Part shown: positions 1 through 7,125 of the stretch, one piece after another
Layout: each line of letters starts with the position of its first letter
Numbering within the stretch: position 1 is the stretch's first letter
NCBI GenBank assembly: GCA_020832965.1
Contig: JAJHRM010000075.1
Coordinates: 1-10,635, forward strand
DNA: 10,635 nucleotides
From: Thermofilum sp.
GTDB lineage: Archaea; Thermoproteota; Thermoprotei; Thermofilales; Thermofilaceae
Direction: 5' to 3'
Made by a program: the position numbers and the translations under genes
The notes under the pieces: model-generated
Seen by the model: only the letters and a program-made list of their open reading frames with translations
Databases searched by the model: none
What the model was told of the DNA's origin: nothing

Positions 1-122
1 CCAGAATATATGCTTAACCTTACAGCTTTGTTCGGGACAAAAACTAATCACAAATCACCTCTTCAGGATAAAAAGAGAATAAACAATCCAGAAAAATTAT
101 TCATGGTAAACTATAAATTCGC

Positions 123-967
123 ATGGGCGAATCTATGTATATGGAAGAATCTTTTCAAATAATTGATTTTCATGTTCACCCGCCTCTTGATGCCGAAGAG
201 AAGGGAGTTAATCCACAGAGCATCGCCGAGGAGCTTCTTAACTTAATGGACAAGAGTGGGATCTCGAAGGCAGTCATCCTGCCAATAGCCCATACATTTC
301 CAACAACTACATATACAGGATAGTCGAAGTAGAACCGAGAAGGCTAGTAGGCTTCGCATCAGTTGTTCCCAACCCCGCGGACAGAGCAGTGAAGGAGCTA
401 GAGAGGGCTGTCTCGGACTTGGGCTTGAGGGGGCTTAAGCTCCACCCAGGCATGCAGGGCTTCTGCCTAAGGAGCACGCACGTCTGGAAGGTCCTGAGGA
501 GGGCGGGCGAGCTAGGAATACCAGTAATCATACACGCCCTATGGATGGATGAATCAAGCCTTTACTTCAAGAGTCCATACAAGCCCTGGGAAAACCCCCT
601 AGAAGACTACGCCCTCCTACCTTACATTGCACCTGAGACAAGATTGATCTACGCACACATGGGGGGTCTCCTCCACTTCAAAGAAGTCTTCAACATTGCT
701 ACGCACAGAAACGTATACCTAGATACGTCGTACAGCATCATCACCATTACTCGCGAAGTGGGTCTCGAAAGGCTAGCTCATTACATCAAGTTGCTTGGAG
801 CAGAGAAAATCCTGTTTGGAAGCGACACTGTCCCCGGCCTAACCCCTGAAGATCTAGGGCCTAAAAAGCAAATTGAGCTCATCAATAGATTCCCGCTAGG
901 CGAAGAGGAAAAAGAAAAAATTCTGTTCAAAAACGCCCAAAAACTTCTAGAGACCCCTAAAAGCTGA
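123..967 (+). pseudogene. Amidohydrolase-2 family metal-dependent hydrolase, broken by a one-base frameshift
   Basis: This is a TIM-barrel metal-dependent hydrolase of the amidohydrolase-2 type; the substrate cannot be told. Metal-binding signatures appear in the right order: DFHVH near the N-terminus (H17, H19), then GLKLHP, PVIIHA, LIYAHMGG and ILFGSD. The first frame runs 123-323 and stops at TAG. The second frame is open well before its first ATG at 389 and reads NNYIYRIVEVEP from 302. Joining them at the CCC run at 289-291 gives the smooth sequence VILPIA-PYISNNYIYRIV, so one C appears to be missing. The joined product is about 281 residues, normal for the family. Starts at 138 and 144 are also possible; there is no clear ribosome site, and an A/T-rich stretch at 91-100 could be the promoter. 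All catalytic motifs survive, so a very recent mutation or a sequencing error is likely. Confidence 0.8.
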
Positions 968-1025
968 TTGCTGGGAAAGGTGACTACAGTATTTCACCAT
1001 GTAATTAAGCGGGGTCGCTAAAAGC

Positions 1026-1172
1026 GTGAAGTGCACTTTGAGCACGGACACTTTACCAGCAGAAAGGAAGCTATACACAACCCCCGATTATATAGACGAG
1101 TGTATAACCGAAGTGAGGAGAACAAGCCAGGGACTAAGCAAGGCATTCAGGCGCTTATATGGAGTATTCTAA
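1026..1172 (+). CDS. Possible small protein, 48 residues, unknown
   Basis: A GTG-started frame of 48 codons begins MKCTLSTDTLPAER and ends RRLYGVF. It lies in an otherwise empty spacer of about 300 bases between the amidohydrolase and the AAA+ ATPase. A weak TATA-like stretch (GTAATTAAG, 1001-1009) sits about 22 nt upstream, which would suit a leaderless transcript. Arginine codons are mostly AGG/AGA as in the neighbours. I recognise no domain. It could equally be a chance frame or the remains of a longer gene. The rest of the spacer (973-1025 and 1173-1234) shows nothing I can name. Confidence 0.28.
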   Translation: MKCTLSTDTLPAERKLYTTPDYIDECITEVRRTSQGLSKAFRRLYGVF

Positions 1173-1234
1173 ATCAAGCTGCGTATTCGTAAAGTATCTT
1201 AGGGTAGGAAATACGCTAGAAAAAAGGGATTCTC

Positions 1235-1277
1235 AATACCAAGTCTTTATATACTTCTTGGTAATTTGAATACCAAG
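1235..1277 (+). promoter_or_regulatory. Promoter with three alternating TACCAAG boxes
   Basis: A TATA box (CTTTATATAC, 1245-1254) lies about 28 nt before ATG 1278, the distance expected for a leaderless archaeal transcript. The seven-base word TACCAAG occurs at 1237-1243, inverted as CTTGGTA at 1257-1263, and again direct at 1271-1277, ending exactly at the start codon. The three boxes bracket the TATA box and the predicted transcription start, a layout expected of a repressor operator. It also supports ATG 1278 over the upstream TTG at 1266, which would lie inside the second palindrome. Confidence 0.6.
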
Positions 1278-2600
1278 ATGGAGTCCCAGAATCCTTGGTG
1301 GAGGGGGAGGGAAGCTTTTGAAGAAGACGATGACTATAGAAAGTGGAAGCATAGCAGTGTAAAGTGGATCCCCCGTTTACTGGAAGAAATAGAGCTCAAG
1401 GCCCCCTCTCTGCAATTTCTCTATGGACCCCGGCAGGTTGGAAAAACAACCTTGTTAAAACTGCTAGCCAGGAAGCTTCTCGAAGAAGTAGATAATCCTA
1501 GGGCGGTCTTCTACTACAGGTGCGATCTGCTTGCCGACTACAAGGAACTGGACAGCGTCCTCAGTGATTACTTGAAGATAAAAAAGAATGAGAGAATAAG
1601 AACTTCGTACATCTTGTTGGACGAGGTCACATTCCCAAAGGAATGGTACAGGTCGATAAAATACAGGGTAGACAGTGGCGACCTTAAAGATGACGTATTA
1701 ATACTCACGGGTTCCCTAAGCATGTTTGTCAAAGGGGAAGTGGAGACTTTTCCTGGTAGAAGGGGAAGCGGCAAAGACTATGTTTTATACCCTTTGAGCT
1801 TCAGGGAGTACGTTAGAGTTGCACGTCCAGATATATACGGGAAATTAGAGGAGATACGGGAAATAAGTCTCGCCGAAATTAGGGAGAAGTGCTTCAAGCT
1901 TCTTCCATGGAGGGACCAGTTGAACGAAGTTTTCGAATCATACCTAGAGGCTGGAGGCTTCCCATTGGCTGTAAAATCCTACGTGGAGAATGGAAAAGTT
2001 CTGAAGGAGGTGAAAGACGCTTATCTCTCAGCCTTCCTCTACGACCTTGCAAAACTAAGGAGAAGCGAGGCAATAGCTAAGAGGGTCTTAAAGGCTGCAA
2101 TAGAGAAGCTCCCATCACCTGTAAGTCTAAACAGCATAGCCAGGGAGTTTGAAATAAGGTCGCATAAAACAGTTTTCCACTACTTGGAACTCTTCGAGAA
2201 ATTATTCATATTGAAGAATCTTTACTTTATCGACCCAAACAAGACGATAGAGGTATACTACAAGGAGAGGAAAATCCACCTCACGGACCCCTTCCTCTAT
2301 GACGTTTTCTCAGAATGGTGCCACATCAACAAGCCAGACAAGCCTAGAATCGTGGAAAGTGTTGTAGCAACACATCTAGCCAGAAGGTTCAGAGTCGGCT
2401 ACTGGAGAAACAAAACAGAAATAGACGTTGTACTCCTCGACATGCCATTGGGATTCGAAGTAAAATGGGGAGAAAAAACCGAGCTCTACAAGAGGAGCAT
2501 AGGAAAAATCAAGAACATAGTCCACCTCACAAGGGAAGAATTCAGCGACCAGCCACTTGCAGTCCCCACAAGCATATTCCTAGGTTGCCTAAACCTGTAA
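1278..2600 (+). CDS. AAA+ ATPase of the COG1373 type with DUF4143 C-terminal region
   Basis: A predicted ATPase of 440 residues from ATG 1278. Walker A is GPRQVGKTT (50-58), Walker B is YILLDEV (111-117), and LILTGS (141-146) fits sensor 1. YPLSFREYV (171-179) and YLEAGGFPLAV (222-232) are the usual landmarks where the ATPase passes into the DUF4143 part. A winged-helix-like stretch covers about 280-312. The C-terminus holds EID (381-383) followed by GFEVKWG (392-398), the D...ExK arrangement of a PD-(D/E)XK-like fold. Family members are common in archaea, often multicopy, and their role is poorly known; DNA transactions or defence are guesses. The gene is complete and monocistronic, and its promoter carries an operator-like array. 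An upstream TTG at 1266 would add four residues. Confidence 0.87.
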   Translation: MESQNPWWRGREAFEEDDDYRKWKHSSVKWIPRLLEEIELKAPSLQFLYGPRQVGKTTLLKLLARKLLEEVDNPRAVFYYRCDLLADYKELDSVLSDYLKIKKNERIRTSYILLDEVTFPKEWYRSIKYRVDSGDLKDDVLILTGSLSMFVKGEVETFPGRRGSGKDYVLYPLSFREYVRVARPDIYGKLEEIREISLAEIREKCFKLLPWRDQLNEVFESYLEAGGFPLAVKSYVENGKVLKEVKDAYLSAFLYDLAKLRRSEAIAKRVLKAAIEKLPSPVSLNSIAREFEIRSHKTVFHYLELFEKLFILKNLYFIDPNKTIEVYYKERKIHLTDPFLYDVFSEWCHINKPDKPRIVESVVATHLARRFRVGYWRNKTEIDVVLLDMPLGFEVKWGEKTELYKRSIGKIKNIVHLTREEFSDQPLAVPTSIFLGCLNL

Positions 2601-2662
2601 TCTCGGTCCCCACGTCGTTTCTGCACCACAATTAGATATGTCAAGTTTTTGATAGTATACCC

Positions 2663-2867
2663 CCTATAGCGCGCTGGCAATCCCCCATCTTAAAGTTACA
2701 AGTGAAAATCCCCTAGCCTGCACACTCGGTGCAGACATGCTTGGAGCAACCCCTCTACACAAATGCGAACTTTTCCTTGAAACAAGAGGGAAGCTGTCTC
2801 ACAATGACAGGCCCAGGCAGGCTACCCCGCGCTCTATCATTGCAGGTATTATTACCTATAGCGCGCT
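2663..2867. repeat. 13-bp direct repeat bounding a 179-bp non-coding stretch
   Basis: CCTATAGCGCGCT occurs at 2663-2675 and again at 2855-2867; the second copy extends to the perfect palindrome TAGCGCGCTA (2860-2869). Between them is the 2601-2911 spacer, with no convincing gene. I see no inverted ends inside the repeats, so a small transposon is not supported. The second copy ends just before the TATA-like box of the coiled-coil gene at 2912, so a regulatory role is possible. Confidence 0.5.
2718..2734. other. Perfect 6-bp stem-loop
   Basis: CTGCAC at 2718-2723 and GTGCAG at 2729-2734 pair perfectly around the 5-base loop ACTCG. A weaker possible stem, CTGTC/GACAG, follows near 2785-2805. 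No T-run follows, so I do not call it a terminator; it could belong to a small RNA or be chance. Confidence 0.35.
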
Positions 2868-2872
2868 AGTCA

Positions 2873-2907
2873 ACTTTAAAAGCATAGCTACCCATAGATA
2901 TTAGGAG
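2873..2907 (+). promoter_or_regulatory. Promoter and ribosome site of the coiled-coil gene at 2912
   Basis: A TATA-like box (ACTTTAAAAG) lies near 2873-2882, placing transcription start around 2903. AGGAG at 2903-2907 precedes ATG 2912 by four bases. The two signals overlap closely, so the transcript may start within or just before the ribosome site. Confidence 0.45.
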
Positions 2908-2911
2908 CGAT

Positions 2912-3691
2912 ATGCTGTCCAAAGAAGAAAAACTCAGACTTCTCAACACTTTGCGAGAAGATGAAGAATTCAGACTAGCGGTAGCAGGTCTCCTTGGCCT
3001 AGGCACGATACTCGAAGAACTGAAAAAGCTCCGGCAAGACTTCCAGTCCCACCTGGAGCTAGAGGAAAAAAGATGGGAGGAAAACAACAAAAGATGGGAG
3101 GAGAACGACAAGAAATGGGAGCAAGTCTTCAAAAAACTCGAAGAACACAGCAAGATACTGGAACAGCACAGCAAGATCTTAGAAGAGCATAGTAAAATCT
3201 TGGAGGAGCACACAAAGATTCTACAGGAACACAGCAAAATGCTGGAGGAGCACTCTAGACAACTACAAGAATTGAGCAGGTCCGTAGCAGAGCTAAAGGT
3301 AGCCATGGGTTCTATGGGGAGGAGATGGGGGACAGACCTAGAACGGGCAGTCCTGGAGATATACAGGCACCCTCTCGAGACAAGGGGGATCAGGCCTGAA
3401 AACATAGCCAAGTTTACCTACGAAGACGTTGACGGGAAATACTACAGGAAAGGCGCAAGGATAGAGGTAGACGTCTACATGCACGACGAGTCCACCATAC
3501 TCATAGAGGTCAAGTCGCGGGCAGAGCTAGAAGACGTTGAGTGGTTCCTCGACAAGGCGGCAATCGTCGAGAAAATCCTCGGCAGAAAGGCCGACAAGCT
3601 AGTCCTAGTAGCAGTAAACATAGACAAGGAGGCGTTTGAACGGGCGCAATCCCTAGGAATAGACGTCATAGCTGGGGCAATCATCGAGTAA
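2912..3691 (+). CDS. DUF3782-type protein: heptad coiled coil plus PD-(D/E)XK nuclease-like domain
   Basis: A 259-residue protein of three parts. Residues 1-45 are a helical head (EDEEFRLAVAGLLGLG). Residues 55-124 are ten consecutive 7-residue repeats: three WEENxKR-type blocks, then seven LEEHSKI-type blocks, an unbroken coiled coil. Residues 131-145 (MGSMGRRWGTDLE) are a neck shared with the paralogue at 7818-8468. The C-terminal core has RIEVDV (183-188), then ILIEVKS (196-202), the D...ExK signature of PD-(D/E)XK nucleases, and ends VIAGAIIE. The active-site acids and lysine look intact, but nuclease activity is untested here and the role is unknown. It is not packed with its neighbours. 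The long minus-strand frame opposite the coiled coil is a shadow of the repeats. Confidence 0.85.
   Translation: MLSKEEKLRLLNTLREDEEFRLAVAGLLGLGTILEELKKLRQDFQSHLELEEKRWEENNKRWEENDKKWEQVFKKLEEHSKILEQHSKILEEHSKILEEHTKILQEHSKMLEEHSRQLQELSRSVAELKVAMGSMGRRWGTDLERAVLEIYRHPLETRGIRPENIAKFTYEDVDGKYYRKGARIEVDVYMHDESTILIEVKSRAELEDVEWFLDKAAIVEKILGRKADKLVLVAVNIDKEAFERAQSLGIDVIAGAIIE
3074..3283 (+). repeat. In-gene tandem repeat with 21-bp period
   Basis: Ten degenerate 21-bp units encode the 7-residue coiled-coil repeats: three beginning with Trp codons (3074-3136) and seven beginning with Leu codons (3137-3283). The middle units differ at only a few bases, which suggests duplication and possible copy-number change by slippage. 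Confidence 0.8.
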
Positions 3692-3751
3692 AAATCATTT
3701 TTGCACCTCTAGTCTTCTCAGCTCCCAGCCAAAGTCAAGCCCACATCGTGT

Positions 3752-3763
3752 AATAAATAAATA
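3752..3763 (+). promoter_or_regulatory. TATA box for the COG1237 hydrolase gene
   Basis: AATAAATAAATA at 3752-3763 is centred about 27 nt before GTG 3785, so the mRNA probably starts at or within a few bases of the start codon. No ribosome site sits close to the GTG, in keeping with leaderless expression. Confidence 0.5.
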
Positions 3764-3784
3764 GGAGTTCTCACTCAGAAAACT

Positions 3785-4663
3785 GTGCCTAAGCCACAGA
3801 TAGTCAAAGTCAGCCTCACAGTTCTCGTGGACGACTACTCCGGCTACACAAGGCTGCTTGCCGAGCACGGGCTAAGCATACACATAGAAGCCATGTACGA
3901 CAGCGGGGAAACCTACAGCCTGCTATTCGACACCGGACGGACGGGAGAAGTGCTCCTCAGGAATGCCCACGACCTCGGGATCAGCCTCGAAAACATCGAC
4001 GCAATGGTCTTATCCCACAGGCACTACGACCACGCCGGCGGGCTTCCGGCTCTGCTAGAGAAAGTTGGAGGCAAGCCACTCATAGCACACCCGGATGTAG
4101 TCAAGCCGAGCTACGCGTGTAGAGGAGGATTCATTCGCTTTAACCTAGCCCTAACAAGCACCCAGTGGGAGAAGGTGTTGACAAGCGCAGAGCCTGTCCT
4201 GACTAGGAAGCCCCTAGAACTGGCGCCACACGTATGGTTCCTCGGGGAGGTCAAGCGCGCACACGACAACGCATACGCGGTTAAAGACTTCTACACCCTG
4301 GACTCTGGGGAAGTAGTCCCGGACAAGCTACTCGACGACACGGGGATGGCAATCAAGCTCCAAGACAGGGCAATAGTAATAGCGGGATGCAGCCACTCCG
4401 GGATCGTGAACATCGCAGAGCAAGCAAAACAACTAACAGGGGCACAGCAGCTAGCCATAGTCGGCGGCTTGCACACGATAAGCGCCACAGACCAAGAGCT
4501 AGAAAAAATAACCAGGGAACTAAGAAGCCTCCAGGCAGTAGAGATCCACGCCGGGCACTGCACAGGGCTAAGAGGAGAAACAGCACTCTACAGCCAATGG
4601 CGCGAGGCAATGCACAAAATACACACCGGGTACAAAACAACGTTCCAGCCGCACTCTCCCTGA
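3785..4663 (+). CDS. Metallo-beta-lactamase-fold hydrolase, COG1237 type (MJ0301-like)
   Basis: A cytosolic two-metal hydrolase-fold protein of 292 residues with a GTG start. The hallmark is LSHRHYDHAGG (76-86), giving H78, H80, D82 and H83. Other likely metal or active-site segments are DDTGMAI (184-190), GCSHSG (201-206), GGLH (227-230) and GHCTG (257-261). This pattern is that of COG1237. The best-known archaeal member, MJ0301, was described as a 7,8-dihydropterin-6-methyl-4-(beta-D-ribofuranosyl)aminobenzene 5'-phosphate synthase of the methanopterin-type cofactor branch. Many homologues are annotated that way without proof, so I claim the family and not the reaction. The gene is complete and stands alone. 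Confidence 0.85.
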   Translation: MPKPQIVKVSLTVLVDDYSGYTRLLAEHGLSIHIEAMYDSGETYSLLFDTGRTGEVLLRNAHDLGISLENIDAMVLSHRHYDHAGGLPALLEKVGGKPLIAHPDVVKPSYACRGGFIRFNLALTSTQWEKVLTSAEPVLTRKPLELAPHVWFLGEVKRAHDNAYAVKDFYTLDSGEVVPDKLLDDTGMAIKLQDRAIVIAGCSHSGIVNIAEQAKQLTGAQQLAIVGGLHTISATDQELEKITRELRSLQAVEIHAGHCTGLRGETALYSQWREAMHKIHTGYKTTFQPHSP

Positions 4664-4774
4664 TAAACCGCAAGCCGGCCACTCAACCGCATGGTGAGGT
4701 TTACGGCTGACGCGCGTGTCGCCTCGGAGAGGCTGAGGAGGTTAGCACGCGCTATTACGGGGAAACGGATAAGA

Positions 4775-4822
4775 AAATTTTAAAGCGAGACATGCGTGCT
4801 TCAAATGAGGGCGATAAGGTAA
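4775..4822 (+). promoter_or_regulatory. Promoter with five-codon upstream ORF before the peptidase
   Basis: A TATA-like box (AAATTTTAAA, 4775-4784) is centred about 25 nt before ATG 4805. That ATG opens a five-codon frame (MRAIR) whose TAA (4820-4822) touches the peptidase ATG at 4823. The same stretch contains GAGGG (4807-4811) and AAGGT (4816-4820), either of which could be the ribosome site. The mini-ORF may be chance; the promoter spacing is the more solid part. Confidence 0.4.
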
Positions 4823-5221
4823 ATGGTTCTAGTGAAGGCAAGGGTTAGGTTATCTGGAGCAAGGGAGAGTTACTCCTCGACTGCCCTTGCCGACACAGGC
4901 GCCAGGATGACCCTGATTGATAGATCACTTGCAGAGCGCATAGGCATCCAGTATACTGGAAGAACGTTAAACTTCGTTTCTGTTTCAGGTCATGCTGTGG
5001 AGGCGCTGGAAGCCGTAGTCCCAGAGCTCGAAGTGGAGGGTGAAGCGCTGAGGTACGAGGCTGTAGCGGTTGCGGAGATCCCGGAGAAAGTCAAGGAGAC
5101 CTTGAGGAAAATCGGGCTCGATGACTGCGTGATCGTCGGAATTTTAACTATCGAAAGAGCGAACATGATACCTGATACCACTACTGGCACTCTGAGAAGG
5201 GTTGAGAGTTTCATACTTTAG
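4823..5221 (+). CDS. Retropepsin-like aspartic peptidase (clan AA), intact
   Basis: A single-domain peptidase of 132 residues of the retroviral-pepsin type, which would need to dimerise to form an active site. LADTGARMTLID (22-33) contains the catalytic DTG motif with D24. A flap-like strand follows (FVSVSGHAVEAL, 51-62). The second hydrophobic-hydrophobic-Gly signature is CVIVG (102-106). The end, IPDTTTGTLRR (116-126), matches the usual closing strand of archaeal relatives. Substrates are unknown. It is transcribed alone, and I see no partner gene next to it. A second, unlike member of the clan lies at 10099-10443. Confidence 0.78.
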   Translation: MVLVKARVRLSGARESYSSTALADTGARMTLIDRSLAERIGIQYTGRTLNFVSVSGHAVEALEAVVPELEVEGEALRYEAVAVAEIPEKVKETLRKIGLDDCVIVGILTIERANMIPDTTTGTLRRVESFIL

Positions 5222-5259
5222 GCTGGGCAAGCGCTCGCGCGGCGGAGTCGCATGCTAAG

Positions 5260-5287
5260 GATGCTCTGATGCTCTAGAACTTTATTA
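5260..5287 (+). promoter_or_regulatory. Tandem octamer upstream of a TATA box
   Basis: GATGCTCT is repeated exactly back to back (5260-5267, 5268-5275), and a TATA-like TTTATTA follows at 5281-5287. Placement directly upstream of the TATA box suits an activator site or upstream element. Transcription would begin near 5310, before the small ORF at 5323 and the prenyltransferase at 5526. Confidence 0.4.
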
Positions 5288-5322
5288 AGGAGCCTTGTAT
5301 GCAGTTTGTAGTGTGTTGATGA

Positions 5323-5529
5323 ATGAGCTTAACGCGCAGAAGACATAACTCAAGGAGCGCGATAAGCTTCGGGAGCATATCTCTGTGTGAGTGCATAGCT
5401 TATTTGAAGAAAAATAATTATTTGTGTTGTCCCCCTGATATTTTAATCATGGCTCTAAATCAGGATAGGGCAGATGTTTCATCTTTCCTTAGGCATATTC
5501 TCACTAAGAGAGTAAGGGTGTCTTCATGA
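5323..5529 (+). CDS. Possible small protein, 68 residues, unknown, overlapping the prenyltransferase start
   Basis: An open frame of 68 codons whose TGA overlaps the next gene's ATG as ATGA (5526-5529), an arrangement typical of translationally coupled genes. A TATA-like box lies about 38 nt before its ATG. Arginine codons are mainly AGG/AGA, as in real genes here. The N-terminal 20 residues are Arg/Ser-rich; then come SLCECIAYLKKNNYLCC and a helical end, LRHILTKRVRV, with four cysteines in the middle. I recognise no family with confidence. The alternative is a leader of about 215 nt for the prenyltransferase mRNA, partly A/T-rich (5400-5455), with no coding function. Confidence 0.4.
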   Translation: MSLTRRRHNSRSAISFGSISLCECIAYLKKNNYLCCPPDILIMALNQDRADVSSFLRHILTKRVRVSS

Positions 5530-6368
5530 TGCGTGCCACGGGATTTGATGCCTTGCGGGGAATTGGAGAGCTCCTCCGTACAGGGAATTGCTTGATAATA
5601 GGTGTAGCGGCACTCGTAGGCTACGTGGTCGGTGGAGGTCGTGATTTTCAGACGGGGCTTGTTCTCGCGCTGTCGGTTGCGAGCTTGGGTGGCTGGGGTA
5701 ACGTGATCAACGACTATTTTGACCTCTCCGTTGATAGGGTGAATAAGCCGTGGAGACCGCTGGTTAGGGGCGTAGTCAAGCCGCGTGAGGCGCTAGCTCT
5801 AGGCTCTTTGTTAGCCGTTCTCGGTGTTTTCCTGAGCATGCTTGTAAGCCCCCTATGCACAGTCACAGCCATCGCAGCAGCTTTCCTCCTCTTCCTCTAC
5901 TCATGGCAGCTTAAGAGGAGCGGGCTTCCCGGAAACATGCTCGTGGCCTCCCTCTCCGCTCTGAGTATAGTTTACGGCGGCCTCGCATCTCCCAGACCCT
6001 CTGCATCGTTAGTGCCGGGGCTCTATGCCTTCGTGATCATACTGGGGAGGGAGCTCGCCAAGGGGTTAGAGGACGTGAGGGGCGACACTGCCACAGGCAT
6101 AAGGACTGTGGCAGCTGTGCATGGTCCCAGAGCAGCTGTGCTTGCATGCGCGGCGGTGCTGTTCACATTAGTAGCAATAAGTCCTATACCCGCACTGTTT
6201 CTTGGCTACGGCGCCGGCTACTTAGCTGCAGCGTTGCTAGGCGTGGATCTTCCAGTACTATACGCGCTAAGCCTCCTCTTTCGGGACCCACTGGCTAATG
6301 CTTGGAGGGCTACTAGGGTCCTAAAGATTCCCCTGTTCATGGGTCTAGTCGCGTTCCTGCTGGGGTGA
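5526..6368 (+). CDS. UbiA-family prenyltransferase, probable digeranylgeranylglyceryl phosphate synthase
   Basis: An integral membrane protein of 280 residues, mostly hydrophobic helices. The first Asp-rich motif is NDYFDLSVDRVNKP (62-75; D63, D66, D70). The second is GRELAKGLEDVRGD (174-187; D183, D187). These bind the Mg-prenyl-diphosphate. In archaea the usual member of this type adds the second geranylgeranyl chain to geranylgeranylglyceryl phosphate in membrane lipid synthesis; other UbiA substrates remain possible. GGTG at 5517-5520 is a good ribosome site for ATG 5526, with ATG 5529 as an alternative. Its stop is four bases before the kinase-like gene at 6373, so the two are surely cotranscribed. 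Confidence 0.85.
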   Translation: MMRATGFDALRGIGELLRTGNCLIIGVAALVGYVVGGGRDFQTGLVLALSVASLGGWGNVINDYFDLSVDRVNKPWRPLVRGVVKPREALALGSLLAVLGVFLSMLVSPLCTVTAIAAAFLLFLYSWQLKRSGLPGNMLVASLSALSIVYGGLASPRPSASLVPGLYAFVIILGRELAKGLEDVRGDTATGIRTVAAVHGPRAAVLACAAVLFTLVAISPIPALFLGYGAGYLAAALLGVDLPVLYALSLLFRDPLANAWRATRVLKIPLFMGLVAFLLG

Positions 6369-6372
6369 AACC

Positions 6373-6966
6373 GTGAAGAGCGAGGTGGTAGCGGAGCTTA
6401 GGAGGAAGAGTATACACGTGATTCCAGGCTTCCTCGCATACCCAGTAGTCATGTGGCTCGGCAGGCTCGCAGGCGTGCTCATTTCTGCCCTCTTCTTACT
6501 GCTCTACTTGCTTAATGAGTTATCCCTGAGGAAGGGGCTAAGGGTCAAAGTGCCCATAGCCTACCACACGTACAGGGTCATGGCTCGCGAGGAGGAGCTG
6601 AAGGGGAGATACTTTACGGGGACAATCTACTTCTGGCTCTTGACACTCGTCACGATATTGCTCCTCGAACCCCAGAGAGCCGTAGCGGCAGTCATGGTCT
6701 CCAGCCTTGGCGACGCGGCGGCAGCGATTACCGGTAAAGCTATCGGGGGAGCCAGGTGGCCCCTCAACAAGAGGAAAACGCTTGCCGGGTCCCTGGCTAT
6801 GCTTGCTGTAAGCATATCTTCATGCCTCCTAGTCGGGATACAGCTCCCCGCCTCACTTGCCGTACCTCTTATTGTCACAATCGTCGAGGCTTCTACCCGC
6901 CCCTCGGTGCTCGACGAGCTTACCGTGCCCCTGGCAGCGCTTATCGTATTGCTACTTATCCCCTAG
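6373..6966 (+). CDS. Sec59/VTE5-like CTP-dependent prenol (dolichol/polyprenol) kinase family protein
   Basis: A membrane protein of 197 residues with several hydrophobic helices. Family landmarks are RRKSIHVIPG (10-19), SSLGDAAAAITGKAIGG (110-126) and LNKRKTLAGSLA (131-142), the conserved block of the dolichol kinase, phytol kinase and phosphatidate cytidylyltransferase superfamily, plus DELTVPLAA near the end. The likely reaction is phosphorylation of a prenol with CTP; archaeal substrates are not settled. The start is GTG 6373 with GGGGTGA just before it (6362-6368), a ribosome site overlapping the stop of the prenyltransferase gene. Pairing with UbiA points to isoprenoid lipid or lipid-carrier metabolism. 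Confidence 0.78.
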   Translation: MKSEVVAELRRKSIHVIPGFLAYPVVMWLGRLAGVLISALFLLLYLLNELSLRKGLRVKVPIAYHTYRVMAREEELKGRYFTGTIYFWLLTLVTILLLEPQRAVAAVMVSSLGDAAAAITGKAIGGARWPLNKRKTLAGSLAMLAVSISSCLLVGIQLPASLAVPLIVTIVEASTRPSVLDELTVPLAALIVLLLIP

Positions 6967-7125
6967 GCCGCACACTTCTACGCTCTTGCCCAAACATGCT
7001 TGCTGATAACCAGGGATCTGCACGCTTGAATTTTATTGCCAGCCCTGGAATATAATAGAGGGGCTCAGAGGCGCACGCATGGAGATGTTACGTGCACGTG
7101 TCTAGGTGTTAGTTCTTTTAGGCAG

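Noticed and set aside
1..162. A frame open from the window edge through 53 codons to TAA 160-162, with an internal ATG at 10
   Set aside because: It overlaps the amidohydrolase start by about 40 bases, shows no recognisable domain and lies in A/T-rich sequence. It could be the tail of an upstream gene, but the window edge hides the evidence.
2663..2867. A miniature transposable element between the 13-bp direct repeats
   Set aside because: Thirteen bases is long for a target duplication, and no inverted terminal repeats are found just inside the copies.
2656..2904. Open frame across the 13-bp direct repeats, with ATG at 2737 (55 codons)
   Set aside because: No domain, no ribosome site, and it contains the repeats, stem-loop and promoter of the next gene; non-coding structure explains it better.
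2866..3411. A 181-codon minus-strand frame opposite the coiled-coil gene
   Set aside because: It mirrors the 21-bp repeats, giving low-complexity Ser/Leu/Cys runs; a shadow of the real gene.
4353..4710. Long frames on both strands overlapping the end of the COG1237 gene
   Set aside because: The metallo-beta-lactamase motifs are on the 3785 frame; the others have no domains and unlikely composition.
4691..4783. A 30-codon frame MVRFTADARVASERLRRLA before the DTG peptidase
   Set aside because: Short, no promoter or ribosome site, and it ends inside the peptidase's TATA box; probably chance or a scrap of an old gene.
5314..5330. A C-box-like TTGATGA suggesting a C/D small RNA
   Set aside because: No D box (CTGA) or C'/D' pair lies at suitable distance.
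7010..7048. Possible terminator hairpin CCAGGG...CCCTGG after the kinase gene
   Set aside because: The loop is 27 bases and no T-run follows; too weak to call.
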